Origin: a virus
Direction: 5' to 3' (one strand)
IMG/VR virus record: IMGVR_UViG_3300023110_001773
Span: 62,001-126,000 of that record
DNA length: 64,000 bases
The notes under the pieces are model-generated. The model made no database searches. It saw only the letters and a program-made list of their open reading frames with translations, and had not been told where the DNA came from. Made by a program: the position numbers and the translations under genes. Below are positions 43,686 to 53,340 of the stretch, in pieces; position 1 is the first letter of the stretch; each line of letters begins with the position of its first letter.

Positions 43686-43693
43686 TATTTATA
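43686..43693 (-). promoter_or_regulatory. T4-type late promoter TATAAATA, gene at 43196
   Basis: An exact box on the minus strand lies 40 bases before the ATG at 43645, between the stop of the gp7-like gene and this gene, with a good Shine-Dalgarno downstream. Confidence 0.82.
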
Positions 43694-43700
43694 AAACTTT

Positions 43701-46700
43701 TTAAAAGTTTACTACAGTATCCGCCACATAATCTTCCGCAAAATATGTTAAGTCTACTGTGAATGATTGTGATATGAGACTACCCTCATCATCAACATTA
43801 AATATATCCGACTTCGTATTTGTAGATTCAAATGCAGTCAAATCATTTAATCCAATGGTGTCAGTCGATAAAGTTGTAATATCAAAGTTGTTTATCGAAT
43901 CTCCAGCAGAGAAAGTTTGTGCTGGAATGACTCCAATATTTAGTCCATCGATTGTATCCGCAGTAGAGAATGCGTCAGATAAAGTTGGTTGAGCCTCTAT
44001 AGAAACTGTTTGAAGAACTCTTAGAGAATCGGACTGGATGGTGGTTATATCAAATGATGTTGAATCATCTACGTCAAAAGTATCTGTCAAATTCTTTCCA
44101 AACGATTCTATGGACAAGTCTTGTATAACAGCAACTCTATTTTCTTGTAATTTTTCTTTGAAAAGTTCAACCGCATCATCTTCCATCGTAACGGAATCAT
44201 CTACTAGTCTTCCTCTTTCAAAGAGAATAGATGTGTCATCCAACTCTACAGAATCAGATGGATTTCTAAAGAATACGAAAGACAGAACAAGCGAATCATC
44301 GATTAGAATCGTCTCCCCACTTGGAAGGGTTCTTCTTACATAATCGTCATCTGGATTGGCATGCTGGAAGAAGTAGGGATCGCCAAGCGCTGTGCCGTCA
44401 GAAGTAGCATAGAGAGTATCTACTGCACTGGCGCCTCCCGTGACTTCAATCTCAACATTCAACGAGGTAATTACATCGTTAATTTGGAATAGTTCTGTTC
44501 CTCTCTCTGGGTCTTGATTAAGGAACTGTACATAATCCTCCAAGAAATAGTCTGTTGCATATCCACCAACGTTGGTGGAATCGAACACCATTTCAATATC
44601 TTTATAAGGATTTCCTAGTAACACATAATCTTCTAAGAAGTAGTCACCAGTTTGAAGTCTCTCCACATAGTCATCATTTTCATTTGGATATCTAAAGAAG
44701 TATGGATCACCAAGCGTTGAACCATCAGAAGTAGCATAGAAGTTTTCTACTTCTGTACCCTGAAAGGTATATGGCCCAAACTCTGAGTTAGCTCCAACGC
44801 CATCTGATCTGACAGCATGTATATCCAGTTTATTAACAACACTTGCAATATTTTGTCTATCAGCAAAACCATCGCCTGGGAATATGGACTCTATGACATC
44901 GTTCTTAGAAAAATCCCTAGTAACATCTTCGTCAGAAATTAATACCGTTTCAATATCTGGATACTTGAAGAACATGTAGACATCTGTTTCGACATTAAAA
45001 TTGCCAGAGAGATCAACAGATTGTCTTATTTGTAAATTACCAAAAAGTCCAAATCCAATTGGGTGAGCAGCTCTTCTTACATAATCATTCCACTCTGATT
45101 GTGGTCTTTCGCTTTCAATTTCATAAGAGAAGTTTTGATAAATTCTATTATCAAACAATCTGTTTGCATCCGATAAGAAACTTCCTGCGTCTTCGTATAC
45201 TCCAGCAAGTAGTGCATTAAATCCAGTTGTTAAATCAATAACACAAGTATTGCCAGTATTCGAAGTAATATTGAATTGGAAGTCGGCACGGAAGAATCCA
45301 ACACCAACTGCGATAATATCAAAAGCAGATGGATATCCATTGGAGTCAACTTTTGATATTTTGATATATCCTTTATTATCAATGCCAGTTAAAGTATAAT
45401 CTTCAGCAAAATAATCAATAGCATAGACACCAAGAATGTCTCCAGTCTCGGAAATTTTAAATGTTTGTCCTACTTTAAAACCACCGTTGGTTGTAGAAGA
45501 ACCTTCTGCAATAGAATTAAATGATGCAGAATTAAGAACTCTGGATGGATAGGCTCGAATATTAAAGAACCCAGACTCCCCCTCAAGAGTAATATAAGTT
45601 AAAATAGAAGCAACATTTATTGCTAAATCTGGTCTGTTGTTATATCCTCTACCCTGTTGATTAGCAACAAAGACAGTTGAAGTAATTGTACCATCTGTTA
45701 GTCGAGTATCAATTACTGCATTAGAAGAAATGGTGTCTAAAGAATTTGGTCGTATTGTAACACTTGGGTTTGCACTAAATCCAGTACCGCCATCCAAAAT
45801 TAAAACATTATCAATCTTACCAGAAGATATTTGATCTACTTTAAATTTTACAGATGGCGTACCACTTCCACCAAAAAATGTGGTGGGTATTTCAATTATT
45901 TCGTTTGGTTGAAAGTTGGTTCCATTATCGACCACAGTAATATTGGAAACAGAATTTCCAGAAATAACAACAGTGAATTCTCCTCCAGAACTATCCGTTG
46001 TTTTGTGCGAATCAAAACTTACAAATCTAAATTTAGAAGTCCCATTTAGTTCATCACCAGATTCATGTGTTGGGCCAGTACCAACAGAATCGGTGGTTCC
46101 TTCGTTCACCGTGACGTATATTTTTGAGTTTGCTTTTACATATGTGCCGACTTCATACACGGTATTGTTAGTATATTCAACATCAAGATAACTTTCATAG
46201 TCTGCATCGGTTACAGTGTAAATCCCGTCTACAACAGAAGAACTGGGGTTTTCAAATGATCCATTAGAACCAGTACCAGTTATTGTAGATATTTCGCCAG
46301 ATACATAAGCTAGCAGTTGTTCGTCATATCCAGATTGACCTACTCCAGGCCCAACGATATCGAAAGTGGCGGGAAGATCAAGAGTCAATTCATATACTTG
46401 TGGGGAAGTATATGATATCTTTTTAACTCGCTGAACAGTAGTAGTTTTTTTATAGTAATTTGTTGCGGCGCCTTCGGATACAGCATAATGAATGTCAATT
46501 CTTTTTCCCTGCAAATCATCTACATTTGGGACTTGAGCCTCATAAACCTTTACGACATAATCTTGTCTCCATCTGTTTGAGGACGGCCTTAAAACAAATT
46601 GTCCAGAATTTCTTAAAGAAACATTTTCATTATACAAAACTTTGAAAAGGTATTTCGTAGCTTCCACACTACCCTTAGCAGTGTAGAAACTATTAATATC

Positions 46701-47564
46701 TTTTATTACTCTTGATAATTTCGCTGCTTGATTTAATGGAAAGTCTTTAGCATAATCATGGAAAAATTCTCTGATAAAATTATCATCAGTGTTTATACTT
46801 CCATCATCATTAAAATCAACATCGAGTTTTGATAAAAAATCTTGGAGTACTTTTAACGGGCCGTGTTTAGTATTGTCAATTGAGTTCGTTTGTTCCATGA
46901 ACTCATAATATTTTTCAAACAGAGTTTTGAAGAGGGGAAACTCTTCTTGTAATACTTCTGGAATTTGTTCGCCAACAAATGGAGATATTTTTGGTTGAGC
47001 ATAAACATAGTTTTTAAAAACTTTATCAATTTCTGTACTAAATGTAGCTCCTGATCCATTATTGATTTTTACAATAGATGCAATAATTTCTGGATCATCT
47101 TCCATCCCACCCATCTCAATTGGGTCGATAGTAATCCTATCTCCTTCTCTGTATAGTGCATTACCATCATCATTGGTTGAAAAAGTAGAGTAACCAAATT
47201 CGTCAACAGTTATGTTTACTGTCAACCCAGAACCGTCAGCAGAATCAGTAGTGGTTGGAATGCCGATATATGTACCAGCATCAATTTCAGTGCTGGGATC
47301 AGATATCAGAGAGTAATCAGTAGGAAATCCGACAACATAGGGGACTGGTGCTTCGATGTACCCATCACCGTCCTCTATAATATTAACTTCAGTAATACTT
47401 CCCCCAGTAACAACTACCTCTGCAACAGCTTGAACAGGTTCATCGTTGCTGCGATCTGGAGGAGGAATGATAAGTGTTGGGGGTTCAGAATATCCTGAGC
47501 CAGATGTTACAACAAATATCTCTTTGATGTATTCCTTAAATGTAGGGACTGTATGATTACTCAT
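43701..47564 (-). CDS. 7: Baseplate wedge protein gp7-like, repeat-rich
   Basis: The 1287-residue protein lies between gp6 and gp8, where T4 has gp7 (1032 residues). A conserved core is seen at about residues 190-345 (EVLQEEFPLFKTLFEKYYEF, then KYLFKVLYNENVSLRNSGQF). The N-terminus carries GSGY and GDGY modules, a third module pair follows at about 560-640, and a GNxY-type module lies near 480-525. The C-terminal third has repeated YATSDGxxLGDPYFF and YFxEDY units and is very acidic. Assignment to gp7 is by position and core pattern. Confidence 0.75.
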   Translation of the reverse strand: MSNHTVPTFKEYIKEIFVVTSGSGYSEPPTLIIPPPDRSNDEPVQAVAEVVVTGGSITEVNIIEDGDGYIEAPVPYVVGFPTDYSLISDPSTEIDAGTYIGIPTTTDSADGSGLTVNITVDEFGYSTFSTNDDGNALYREGDRITIDPIEMGGMEDDPEIIASIVKINNGSGATFSTEIDKVFKNYVYAQPKISPFVGEQIPEVLQEEFPLFKTLFEKYYEFMEQTNSIDNTKHGPLKVLQDFLSKLDVDFNDDGSINTDDNFIREFFHDYAKDFPLNQAAKLSRVIKDINSFYTAKGSVEATKYLFKVLYNENVSLRNSGQFVLRPSSNRWRQDYVVKVYEAQVPNVDDLQGKRIDIHYAVSEGAATNYYKKTTTVQRVKKISYTSPQVYELTLDLPATFDIVGPGVGQSGYDEQLLAYVSGEISTITGTGSNGSFENPSSSVVDGIYTVTDADYESYLDVEYTNNTVYEVGTYVKANSKIYVTVNEGTTDSVGTGPTHESGDELNGTSKFRFVSFDSHKTTDSSGGEFTVVISGNSVSNITVVDNGTNFQPNEIIEIPTTFFGGSGTPSVKFKVDQISSGKIDNVLILDGGTGFSANPSVTIRPNSLDTISSNAVIDTRLTDGTITSTVFVANQQGRGYNNRPDLAINVASILTYITLEGESGFFNIRAYPSRVLNSASFNSIAEGSSTTNGGFKVGQTFKISETGDILGVYAIDYFAEDYTLTGIDNKGYIKISKVDSNGYPSAFDIIAVGVGFFRADFQFNITSNTGNTCVIDLTTGFNALLAGVYEDAGSFLSDANRLFDNRIYQNFSYEIESERPQSEWNDYVRRAAHPIGFGLFGNLQIRQSVDLSGNFNVETDVYMFFKYPDIETVLISDEDVTRDFSKNDVIESIFPGDGFADRQNIASVVNKLDIHAVRSDGVGANSEFGPYTFQGTEVENFYATSDGSTLGDPYFFRYPNENDDYVERLQTGDYFLEDYVLLGNPYKDIEMVFDSTNVGGYATDYFLEDYVQFLNQDPERGTELFQINDVITSLNVEIEVTGGASAVDTLYATSDGTALGDPYFFQHANPDDDYVRRTLPSGETILIDDSLVLSFVFFRNPSDSVELDDTSILFERGRLVDDSVTMEDDAVELFKEKLQENRVAVIQDLSIESFGKNLTDTFDVDDSTSFDITTIQSDSLRVLQTVSIEAQPTLSDAFSTADTIDGLNIGVIPAQTFSAGDSINNFDITTLSTDTIGLNDLTAFESTNTKSDIFNVDDEGSLISQSFTVDLTYFAEDYVADTVVNF
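44341..44750 (-). repeat. Diverged direct repeat encoding YATSDG...GDPYFF units
   Basis: Two similar DNA segments near 44341-44420 and 44661-44750 encode matching blocks with LYATSDGTALGDPYFF and FYATSDGSTLGDPYFF, followed by DDYV-R. The copies differ at many positions, so the duplication is old. Between and around them lie the YFLEDYV units. Confidence 0.7.
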
Positions 47565-49470
47565 CGCTTACTCTTGGAACCATTGTTACGTTCAAACCTT
47601 TGCGAATATTATTTACAACATCTTCGGCAGCATCATCTAGTTGAAGGATGATGTTTCTCGCTGGTTGTGCAAAAACAGCATAATCCGCTTCCTCTGTTGT
47701 TCTAACAAGAATATCGGTAGAGATATTTTTAGAAGATTCGTGTGGAGTAGAGACAACTCTGAAAATACTATTTCCAGCACCACTAATTGAGTCTATTCTC
47801 AAATCAACTATATCAAGTGCTCCAGTATCATAGTCAATAGTCCCAACATTTTTGTCTACAATTTCGCCCCTTATTTTTGTTTTCAATTGCAGTATACCCC
47901 TACCACTGTACACTGGTGCGATAACATCTGGGTTTGGTTTGTCGCACAAAAATACTTCTACTTTAGAACCGTTTAAATCAGCAGTAAAATAATTTGATCT
48001 GATAGACAGAGGTAAAATTTTGTTATTAAATTTTGGTTCATATCTCGCAACACCACCTAAGACTGGATTCAATTTCTTAATCAATCTCATTTCAATTCCA
48101 GTTGCAACGATAGATTCTGAAATAGCATCGATATCTTTTGTTAATCTAGAATAATAAAAATTCTTTTTTAGAGCATTTACGTTCGTCTCAAAATGATTTT
48201 CTGTTCTTTGAACAATTAGTGACTTCAAAGAATCCGATGACAACGTGGTTAATTTTTGGTCGTATGTAACGCTCGCATTGATACCAATATAAACATACTC
48301 TGGATCAACAAATTCTGGTGTCAGTCCAATAGGCATTCTATCATTAAGAACAGAATTTCTTATATTTTTTTTATCGTCTTCAGTGATAACAAAATTATCT
48401 TGCGGCTGCATAGAAATAAAAACCTTTCCATAAATGGGTGGGATATTATCTTCTCCGCCCCAAACGGCAACCGATTTAATATTTGGATTAGACTGTTTTA
48501 TGGTAGATTCGTAGTCAGTTTTAGTTATTGTTCTACCCTTAGAAGCATTAAATCTTGGTGCATTGAATCGAATACTATCGGCTGTTTCTGCGGCAAATCC
48601 ACCAGCAGATGCAGAAATAAGTTCACTACTTACACTTTCGCCAACGGCAGAAATTGCAGACGGGTAATTAAAAACTCTAGCACCATTTCCGTCTGCACCA
48701 TTTGACACAACATAATCAACGATTACAATGTTTCCAACTTCTAATGATTTGCCAAGAACATCATCACCAAAAACGATTTGATAGTGTCCATCAGTTCTTT
48801 CATCTAAATAGAAAACTTTAGATGTAGATGTGACATCCAAAACATTGTCAACGATGTTGAAGGTTTCTGTAGATGCGTTGCGAGTAGAAGTCTGAACTTT
48901 GACCCTGATTGTCGTGGTGTCGATGTTATCATTTTCAAGAACAATTGGGCCAGAAGTAGTGGTGTTAGTAATAATCTGAGAAGTTGTGGTTCTAGTTCCT
49001 TCCACCAACCGTATGTTTTCAAATCTAAAAGCAGATACCCCATCGACAACACTCTTGGTCACCGTATAATCATCTTGGGGGACAAACGATCTACTTTTTC
49101 CATTCACTGTGCTGGAAAATACACTGTCTCTTGGCAACTGTAATGTACTACTTGTATAAGAAGCCGGGGGTCGAACAGTAAGATTAATTGTTGCTACGGA
49201 AGACCTAGTTGACCTTGGAGTATAACCCATAGTCTTAGCAATAGATACTACAGAATTTCTTCTTACAGCAGAATCAAGAAATGCCTCGTTTGCCACCATG
49301 TGGGCCAACACTGCATTATAATGTGTATTATAAGCAAGTAGGTCTACCAAAGTAGATAGACCAGAAGCTTCAAAACTATAATCAGAAAACTCGTCCTGAT
49401 TTTGCAAAAAGACTCTTAGATTCTCTCTAATGTCAGCATAGTCTAATTCGGTGACATTTTTAACTGGCAT
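47557..49470 (-). CDS. 6: Baseplate wedge protein gp6
   Basis: The 637-residue protein matches T4 gp6 (660), the ring-forming wedge core. The N-terminal LRVFLQNQDEFSDYSFEASG (18-37) and LAYNTHYNAVLAHMVANEAF (48-67), with RRNSVVSIAKTMGYTPRSTR shortly after, are typical. The later FNAPRFNASKGRTITKTDYE segment matches the gp6/J-like family. It is followed by gp7 and preceded by the PAAR and gp25 genes, as in other contractile-tail baseplates. Confidence 0.92.
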   Translation of the reverse strand: MPVKNVTELDYADIRENLRVFLQNQDEFSDYSFEASGLSTLVDLLAYNTHYNAVLAHMVANEAFLDSAVRRNSVVSIAKTMGYTPRSTRSSVATINLTVRPPASYTSSTLQLPRDSVFSSTVNGKSRSFVPQDDYTVTKSVVDGVSAFRFENIRLVEGTRTTTSQIITNTTTSGPIVLENDNIDTTTIRVKVQTSTRNASTETFNIVDNVLDVTSTSKVFYLDERTDGHYQIVFGDDVLGKSLEVGNIVIVDYVVSNGADGNGARVFNYPSAISAVGESVSSELISASAGGFAAETADSIRFNAPRFNASKGRTITKTDYESTIKQSNPNIKSVAVWGGEDNIPPIYGKVFISMQPQDNFVITEDDKKNIRNSVLNDRMPIGLTPEFVDPEYVYIGINASVTYDQKLTTLSSDSLKSLIVQRTENHFETNVNALKKNFYYSRLTKDIDAISESIVATGIEMRLIKKLNPVLGGVARYEPKFNNKILPLSIRSNYFTADLNGSKVEVFLCDKPNPDVIAPVYSGRGILQLKTKIRGEIVDKNVGTIDYDTGALDIVDLRIDSISGAGNSIFRVVSTPHESSKNISTDILVRTTEEADYAVFAQPARNIILQLDDAAEDVVNNIRKGLNVTMVPRVSDE

Positions 49471-49482
49471 TTTTTTATCCTA

Positions 49483-49794
49483 TTAAATTATACTTACTGT
49501 TGGACTTAGAGTTTTCGGCGGCGGGCCAGAATCAATTCCTCCGCCGCATGTAGCTGTTGTTGTTGCTATTGCAACTCTAAGTCCAGCGATAGTGACTGTT
49601 GCTTTTGCACATGTAGACGGATCAATTGTTATTGTCCCTGTGTGACTACCGTGTGGTGCAACAACACTGCCTTCTAGAATTGGAACAGAACCACTTATTG
49701 TGACCCCCGCAGCTGCAGCTGCTGGGTTTGGTGTAATTGCCGCAACACCCTGTCCATCTTTTATAACACCAGGCGCAACCCAAACAAATGACAT
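49483..49794 (-). CDS. PAAR-like spike tip protein
   Basis: The 103-residue protein has the glycine/proline/threonine-rich repeat form of PAAR tips (AAAGVTISGSVPILEGSVVA near 27-46, VVAPHGSHTGTITIDPSTCA near 44-63). In such proteins three loops place metal-binding His/Cys at the tip of the gp5-type spike; H48, H51 and two cysteines (near 62 and 83) could serve. Its start overlaps the gp25 stop. It would cap the trimeric spike encoded at 51161. Confidence 0.75.
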   Translation of the reverse strand: MSFVWVAPGVIKDGQGVAAITPNPAAAAAGVTISGSVPILEGSVVAPHGSHTGTITIDPSTCAKATVTIAGLRVAIATTTATCGGGIDSGPPPKTLSPTVSII

Positions 49795-50192
49795 TATCGC
49801 AACCTCTCCAGAACAACACCCATAGATTGTATTTGTGTAATACCAATGACATAAAATCTAATTTCAACATCATATGTGTGTTGATCAATATTTGGCGTAC
49901 ATATAACCTCTTCTACTTTTACTCTCGGTTCATATGTAGTAATAGCATTATCTATTTCATTTGAAAGCATACTTGCAGTACTTCTACCAAAAGGTTCAAA
50001 TAACATTCTTCTTATATTAGAACCGTACAATGGGTCAAATGGTTTTTCATAAAACTGGGTATTCATTAATATTTTTAAAGCTTGTTTGACCGCCTGAACA
50101 TCCAATTTCTTGGAAATGTCCTTTGTATTGGGATTCATCGAAAACGATAGATCGATGTCCTTGTAAAGTCTTGTCGGTGTATTGATAGGCAT
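49794..50192 (-). CDS. 25: Baseplate wedge protein gp25
   Basis: The 132-residue protein is the gp25/GpW family sheath-initiation subunit: VQAVKQALKILMNTQFYEKP (32-51) followed by FDPLYGSNIRRMLFEPF (52-68) is the conserved helix and loop; the EPR-type motif (YEPRVKVEEV near 91-100) is complete. A TATAAATA box lies five bases before the ATG and no Shine-Dalgarno is present. Confidence 0.92.
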   Translation of the reverse strand: MPINTPTRLYKDIDLSFSMNPNTKDISKKLDVQAVKQALKILMNTQFYEKPFDPLYGSNIRRMLFEPFGRSTASMLSNEIDNAITTYEPRVKVEEVICTPNIDQHTYDVEIRFYVIGITQIQSMGVVLERLR

Positions 50193-50197
50193 AGTAT

Positions 50198-50205
50198 TAT
50201 TTATA
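50198..50205 (-). promoter_or_regulatory. T4-type late promoter TATAAATA, gp25
   Basis: An exact box on the minus strand sits five bases before the gp25 ATG and just before the stop of the upstream gene at 50210. Transcription would start essentially at the ATG. Confidence 0.65.
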
Positions 50206-50209
50206 ACCC

Positions 50210-51148
50210 TTAACAGTCAGTCCAAGAACATTTTCCATCAGCTTTTTGATCATATTTGTCATAATAGTCATGAACTTTATCTATTGAAAATCCTAGTTTC
50301 GCAAGAATCTCCTCTATCCTAGATACGAATGGAGAAGCTCCCTCCATAATAATTTCTTTAATGTCAATCTCTGGGCCTTCTAAACCAAATTCCGCAACAC
50401 GAATTTTTATTTGTGCGGTCTTTGAGTCTTCCCATTGAGGAAGTTCTTTACAAAGTCCTGTGAGATCACCGCCGAGTCCTTGTAAGAACCCCTTTGGATC
50501 ATCCAGTATTGCATCAATTACTGCATCACTGTTTCCATACTTGTTCTTTAGCTGTTGAATCTTCTGATAATACTGAAAAGTGTCATATCCAAATGCGATC
50601 AGACCATTTAATTCATCGCCGAACGGCAATTGTTTACGAAGTGAATCAAGCAAAGCAGTAGTCGATGGTAAGTCTTTTCTAATAGATGCCAATAACAATG
50701 CATATTCTACTTTGAATTTTACCTCAACAGCGGCAACACCAAAAAAATTACAAATCTTATCTGTAAGTTTATCTACTATAGCATCGAATTTATCACTGAG
50801 TTCATCGATCTTATCTGATAGTTCTTGAAATTGTTCTCCAATAGCATCACATCTAGCTTCTTGATCTCTAATCGCCTGTTCACCCTTCAAAAGATCGTCA
50901 TATCTCTCAAATTGTGCAAATTCTTCATCGGTATAGTCTAATAACTCTTTGCCAAGATTGAGTGGGTCGGTGATGTCTGGGCCGGGGTAGTCATCCGGCA
51001 AAACTTCTTGACTTCTTATAATCTCAATATTCGCTTGAGCTTCAGATAACTTATTGATACCTTCGGATTTTGCCTGATCTATGGCAGCCTGTGCTTCACT
51101 TTTAGCCTTATTGGTAGCGTCCTTAACAAAATCGTCAATGTAACCCAC
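50210..51148 (-). CDS. Coiled-coil protein of the baseplate hub region
   Basis: The 312-residue protein has an Ala/Lys/Glu-rich N-terminal helix (DATNKAKSEAQAAIDQAKSE, 10-29) and a second heptad-like coil (about 95-135, EQFQELSDKIDELSDKFDAI). A mixed helical C-terminal half ends KCSWTDC. It lies between the spike gp5-like gene and gp25. No family was recognised; it may be a hub-associated or chaperone protein. Four Cys are spread along the chain. Confidence 0.65.
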   Translation of the reverse strand: MGYIDDFVKDATNKAKSEAQAAIDQAKSEGINKLSEAQANIEIIRSQEVLPDDYPGPDITDPLNLGKELLDYTDEEFAQFERYDDLLKGEQAIRDQEARCDAIGEQFQELSDKIDELSDKFDAIVDKLTDKICNFFGVAAVEVKFKVEYALLLASIRKDLPSTTALLDSLRKQLPFGDELNGLIAFGYDTFQYYQKIQQLKNKYGNSDAVIDAILDDPKGFLQGLGGDLTGLCKELPQWEDSKTAQIKIRVAEFGLEGPEIDIKEIIMEGASPFVSRIEEILAKLGFSIDKVHDYYDKYDQKADGKCSWTDC

Positions 51149-51160
51149 AATATTCTCCCG

Positions 51161-53338
51161 TTATCCTATTGATACCGTAGCACCAGTAACAATTGTTGGA
51201 CTGGTGATAATACCAAGAGTTGTTGTCGCAGTACCAAACATTGATGCGGCTCCACCAGCAGTGACCGTAACAGCACCACCAGCGGTAACAGAAACAAATG
51301 CACCAGAAGCTACAACACTTCCTGCACCAGATGTCATTGTAGCAGTACCAGCAACAGCATTTGCAAGATATGCACCAGCAGTAACGTTGTTTGCCATGCC
51401 ACCAGCAGTAACATTATTTGTTATCCCGCCAGCAGTAACGTTACTGAGTATTCCTCCGGCAGCAACGTTATTTGCAATACCTCCAGCAATAACAGTATTA
51501 AATTGACCACCAGCAACCACGGTGTTATATTGTCCGCCAGCTTGAACGGTGTTTATCATTCCTCCAAGAAGAATGGTATTGAACATACCTCCAGCAGTCA
51601 CAAAGTTCTGAATGCCTGGAATCAAACTAAATACACCAGTATCAACCCCTTGAATATTGTTAATAGCAATACTAGCCTGTCTTGTTGCGTAGCCTGGTTT
51701 CAACAAAATAGAAGCGGCTCCAGTAAATGAGGCAGTAGGGCCAATTTTCTCATAAAGATCAGCAGTAGCACTCAAGTTATATCTAGCAGTAGCGATACTC
51801 ACACTGGGTGCTGGGTTAAATGGTAAAAATGGGTCTGGATAAAGTTGTCCAGTGGCAATAGATACATCTTGTTGTGCAAACAATTCTAGTTTGGATACCG
51901 ATTTTAATAGAGCAGTTGGATCAGCTTTAACGGTAGGATCAAATAACATATCACGGAATGCGTCAACGTCCAACTCATATCTCGGGTACACATTAATCTT
52001 ATGGTTTCCGAATGTGATGTCTTTTCTGTCCTGAGTAGCAATAGTTTTCCATTTCCCCTTTACTCGCCAGTTTGCTTGTCCAACGACTCTTAGAGAATCG
52101 TTTCCAACATAGGCAAGGTCTGGGTCTTGAGAACCCACTTGAACGTTTCTATTTTTTCTGATGTGATGATGCATGGTACTTTCAGTATCAATCTCTTCCG
52201 TACCTTGAATCTTGCTAATCCTACTACCACGAACAGTTTGAAAAGCATGACCACTAATGTGTTCTACTTTGTTACCTTTGATGTTTAAGTAATAGTCACC
52301 ATCCACGGTCATGCTGTAATCACCCCGAACATAAATTAATTTGTTCTTCAAATCAATTACATAATTGTTCCCAACAACCTTTTCTACTTTGGTTCCATCT
52401 GGTTGAATTTCTCTGAAAGTGCCAGCCTTGTGCATTTCATGAATTCGTTCTGCACCAAGTGTATCATCAACCTCAAATATATGTCCGCTCTCGCTTTCAT
52501 AAACGTGGTTGTAGGGGTACTCAGACTTAGATTCTTCTGGGTCTGCGTTTGGGTCTGGTGGGGTAGATTGTGGATGTGGTTCATTCCAACTTCTAGGTCT
52601 ATACTTTGGGTCTTTGATTTCCAGTCTTTCGCCACTGCCATCATCTGGGTGAGTAAATCCTTTTGGAGTAGTTCCTCCGCTGGCTAGACTTGCATAAGCC
52701 ATGGGAATGTCTTTTATTCTCGTTTCTCTTTTCGATTTCAAAGACCAATGTTCTTCTGCCCACTTTCTCTCACTGTGGTTTCTAGAAAGACGAGAAGAAT
52801 CGGCTTCTTCTAAAATATTTTCTCCAACGTCCTCCCCACCATCTTCGTCATACTCTGGTGTTTCCCTCGGTCTACCGCTAGCATGGGTATCTGGGCCTGG
52901 GTCTTTTCTATTTGTTACTTTTCTTTTGGGATACCTATAGTGCGGATGAGTTCCTTTTGGATCAAAGAAACCAACCAGACTTCTATCAATATCAATTACT
53001 GGGCCCGTATCATCTTCTCTTGGCAAATAAGAAGCAACACCAAGTGATCCCATAATGATTGGGATTTGTCCGTTATCACCATCTGCAAAAAATCCAACAA
53101 CAGCAGAACCCTCTACCAAACCAGTAGGAGAGTGTCCTATACCAGAAATGCCAGCAGAAGTAATTGGTTGCATTGGTACTGCCCAAGGAAGATGTGCAGT
53201 TGGAAGTCTCTCTTTACTCTGGGTATGGTGTCCAAAAATACGCACACGATAACGTCCCAACTTTGCTGGGTCATCTCTATCTTCTACGATACCCTGCCAC
53301 CAAGTAAACTTTGGATATTTTATATCTTTTCTAGCCAT
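51161..53338 (-). CDS. 5: Central spike protein, gp5-like without lysozyme domain
   Basis: The 725-residue protein has an N-terminal OB-fold (FTWWQGIVEDRDDPAKLGRY at 11-30, and VVGFFADGDNGQIPIIMGSL near 80-99) like gp5 and VgrG. A long linker (about 130-300) and a DGDYYLNIKGN-type region near 340-360 follow. The C-terminal beta-helix contains nine nonapeptides of the form AGGxxNxVx at residues 582-662. The lysozyme domain between OB and helix in T4 gp5 is not seen. It would bear the PAAR tip and stand on gp27. Confidence 0.85.
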   Translation of the reverse strand: MARKDIKYPKFTWWQGIVEDRDDPAKLGRYRVRIFGHHTQSKERLPTAHLPWAVPMQPITSAGISGIGHSPTGLVEGSAVVGFFADGDNGQIPIIMGSLGVASYLPREDDTGPVIDIDRSLVGFFDPKGTHPHYRYPKRKVTNRKDPGPDTHASGRPRETPEYDEDGGEDVGENILEEADSSRLSRNHSERKWAEEHWSLKSKRETRIKDIPMAYASLASGGTTPKGFTHPDDGSGERLEIKDPKYRPRSWNEPHPQSTPPDPNADPEESKSEYPYNHVYESESGHIFEVDDTLGAERIHEMHKAGTFREIQPDGTKVEKVVGNNYVIDLKNKLIYVRGDYSMTVDGDYYLNIKGNKVEHISGHAFQTVRGSRISKIQGTEEIDTESTMHHHIRKNRNVQVGSQDPDLAYVGNDSLRVVGQANWRVKGKWKTIATQDRKDITFGNHKINVYPRYELDVDAFRDMLFDPTVKADPTALLKSVSKLELFAQQDVSIATGQLYPDPFLPFNPAPSVSIATARYNLSATADLYEKIGPTASFTGAASILLKPGYATRQASIAINNIQGVDTGVFSLIPGIQNFVTAGGMFNTILLGGMINTVQAGGQYNTVVAGGQFNTVIAGGIANNVAAGGILSNVTAGGITNNVTAGGMANNVTAGAYLANAVAGTATMTSGAGSVVASGAFVSVTAGGAVTVTAGGAASMFGTATTTLGIITSPTIVTGATVSIG
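51353..51595 (-). repeat. Nine tandem 27-base repeats of the spike beta-helix
   Basis: The DNA codes nine consecutive 9-residue units (AGGMFNTIL, LGGMINTVQ, AGGQYNTVV, AGGQFNTVI, AGGIANNVA and so on). Each corresponds to a 27-base period with frequent CCAGCAGT/AACGTT on the plus strand. The consensus is AGGxxNxVx, a triple-stranded beta-helix-type repeat. Confidence 0.85.
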
Positions 53339-53340
53339 AA

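Noticed and set aside
48256-48705. Plus-strand reading frame of 149 codons opposite gp6
   Set aside because: It is antisense to well-conserved gp6 sequence, Cys/Asn/Ser-rich and without any start signal.
51161-53338. Lysozyme domain in the spike protein
   Set aside because: The residues between the OB-fold and the beta-helix show no E-D-T lysozyme pattern or length match to T4 gp5; the region looks like linker plus beta repeats.
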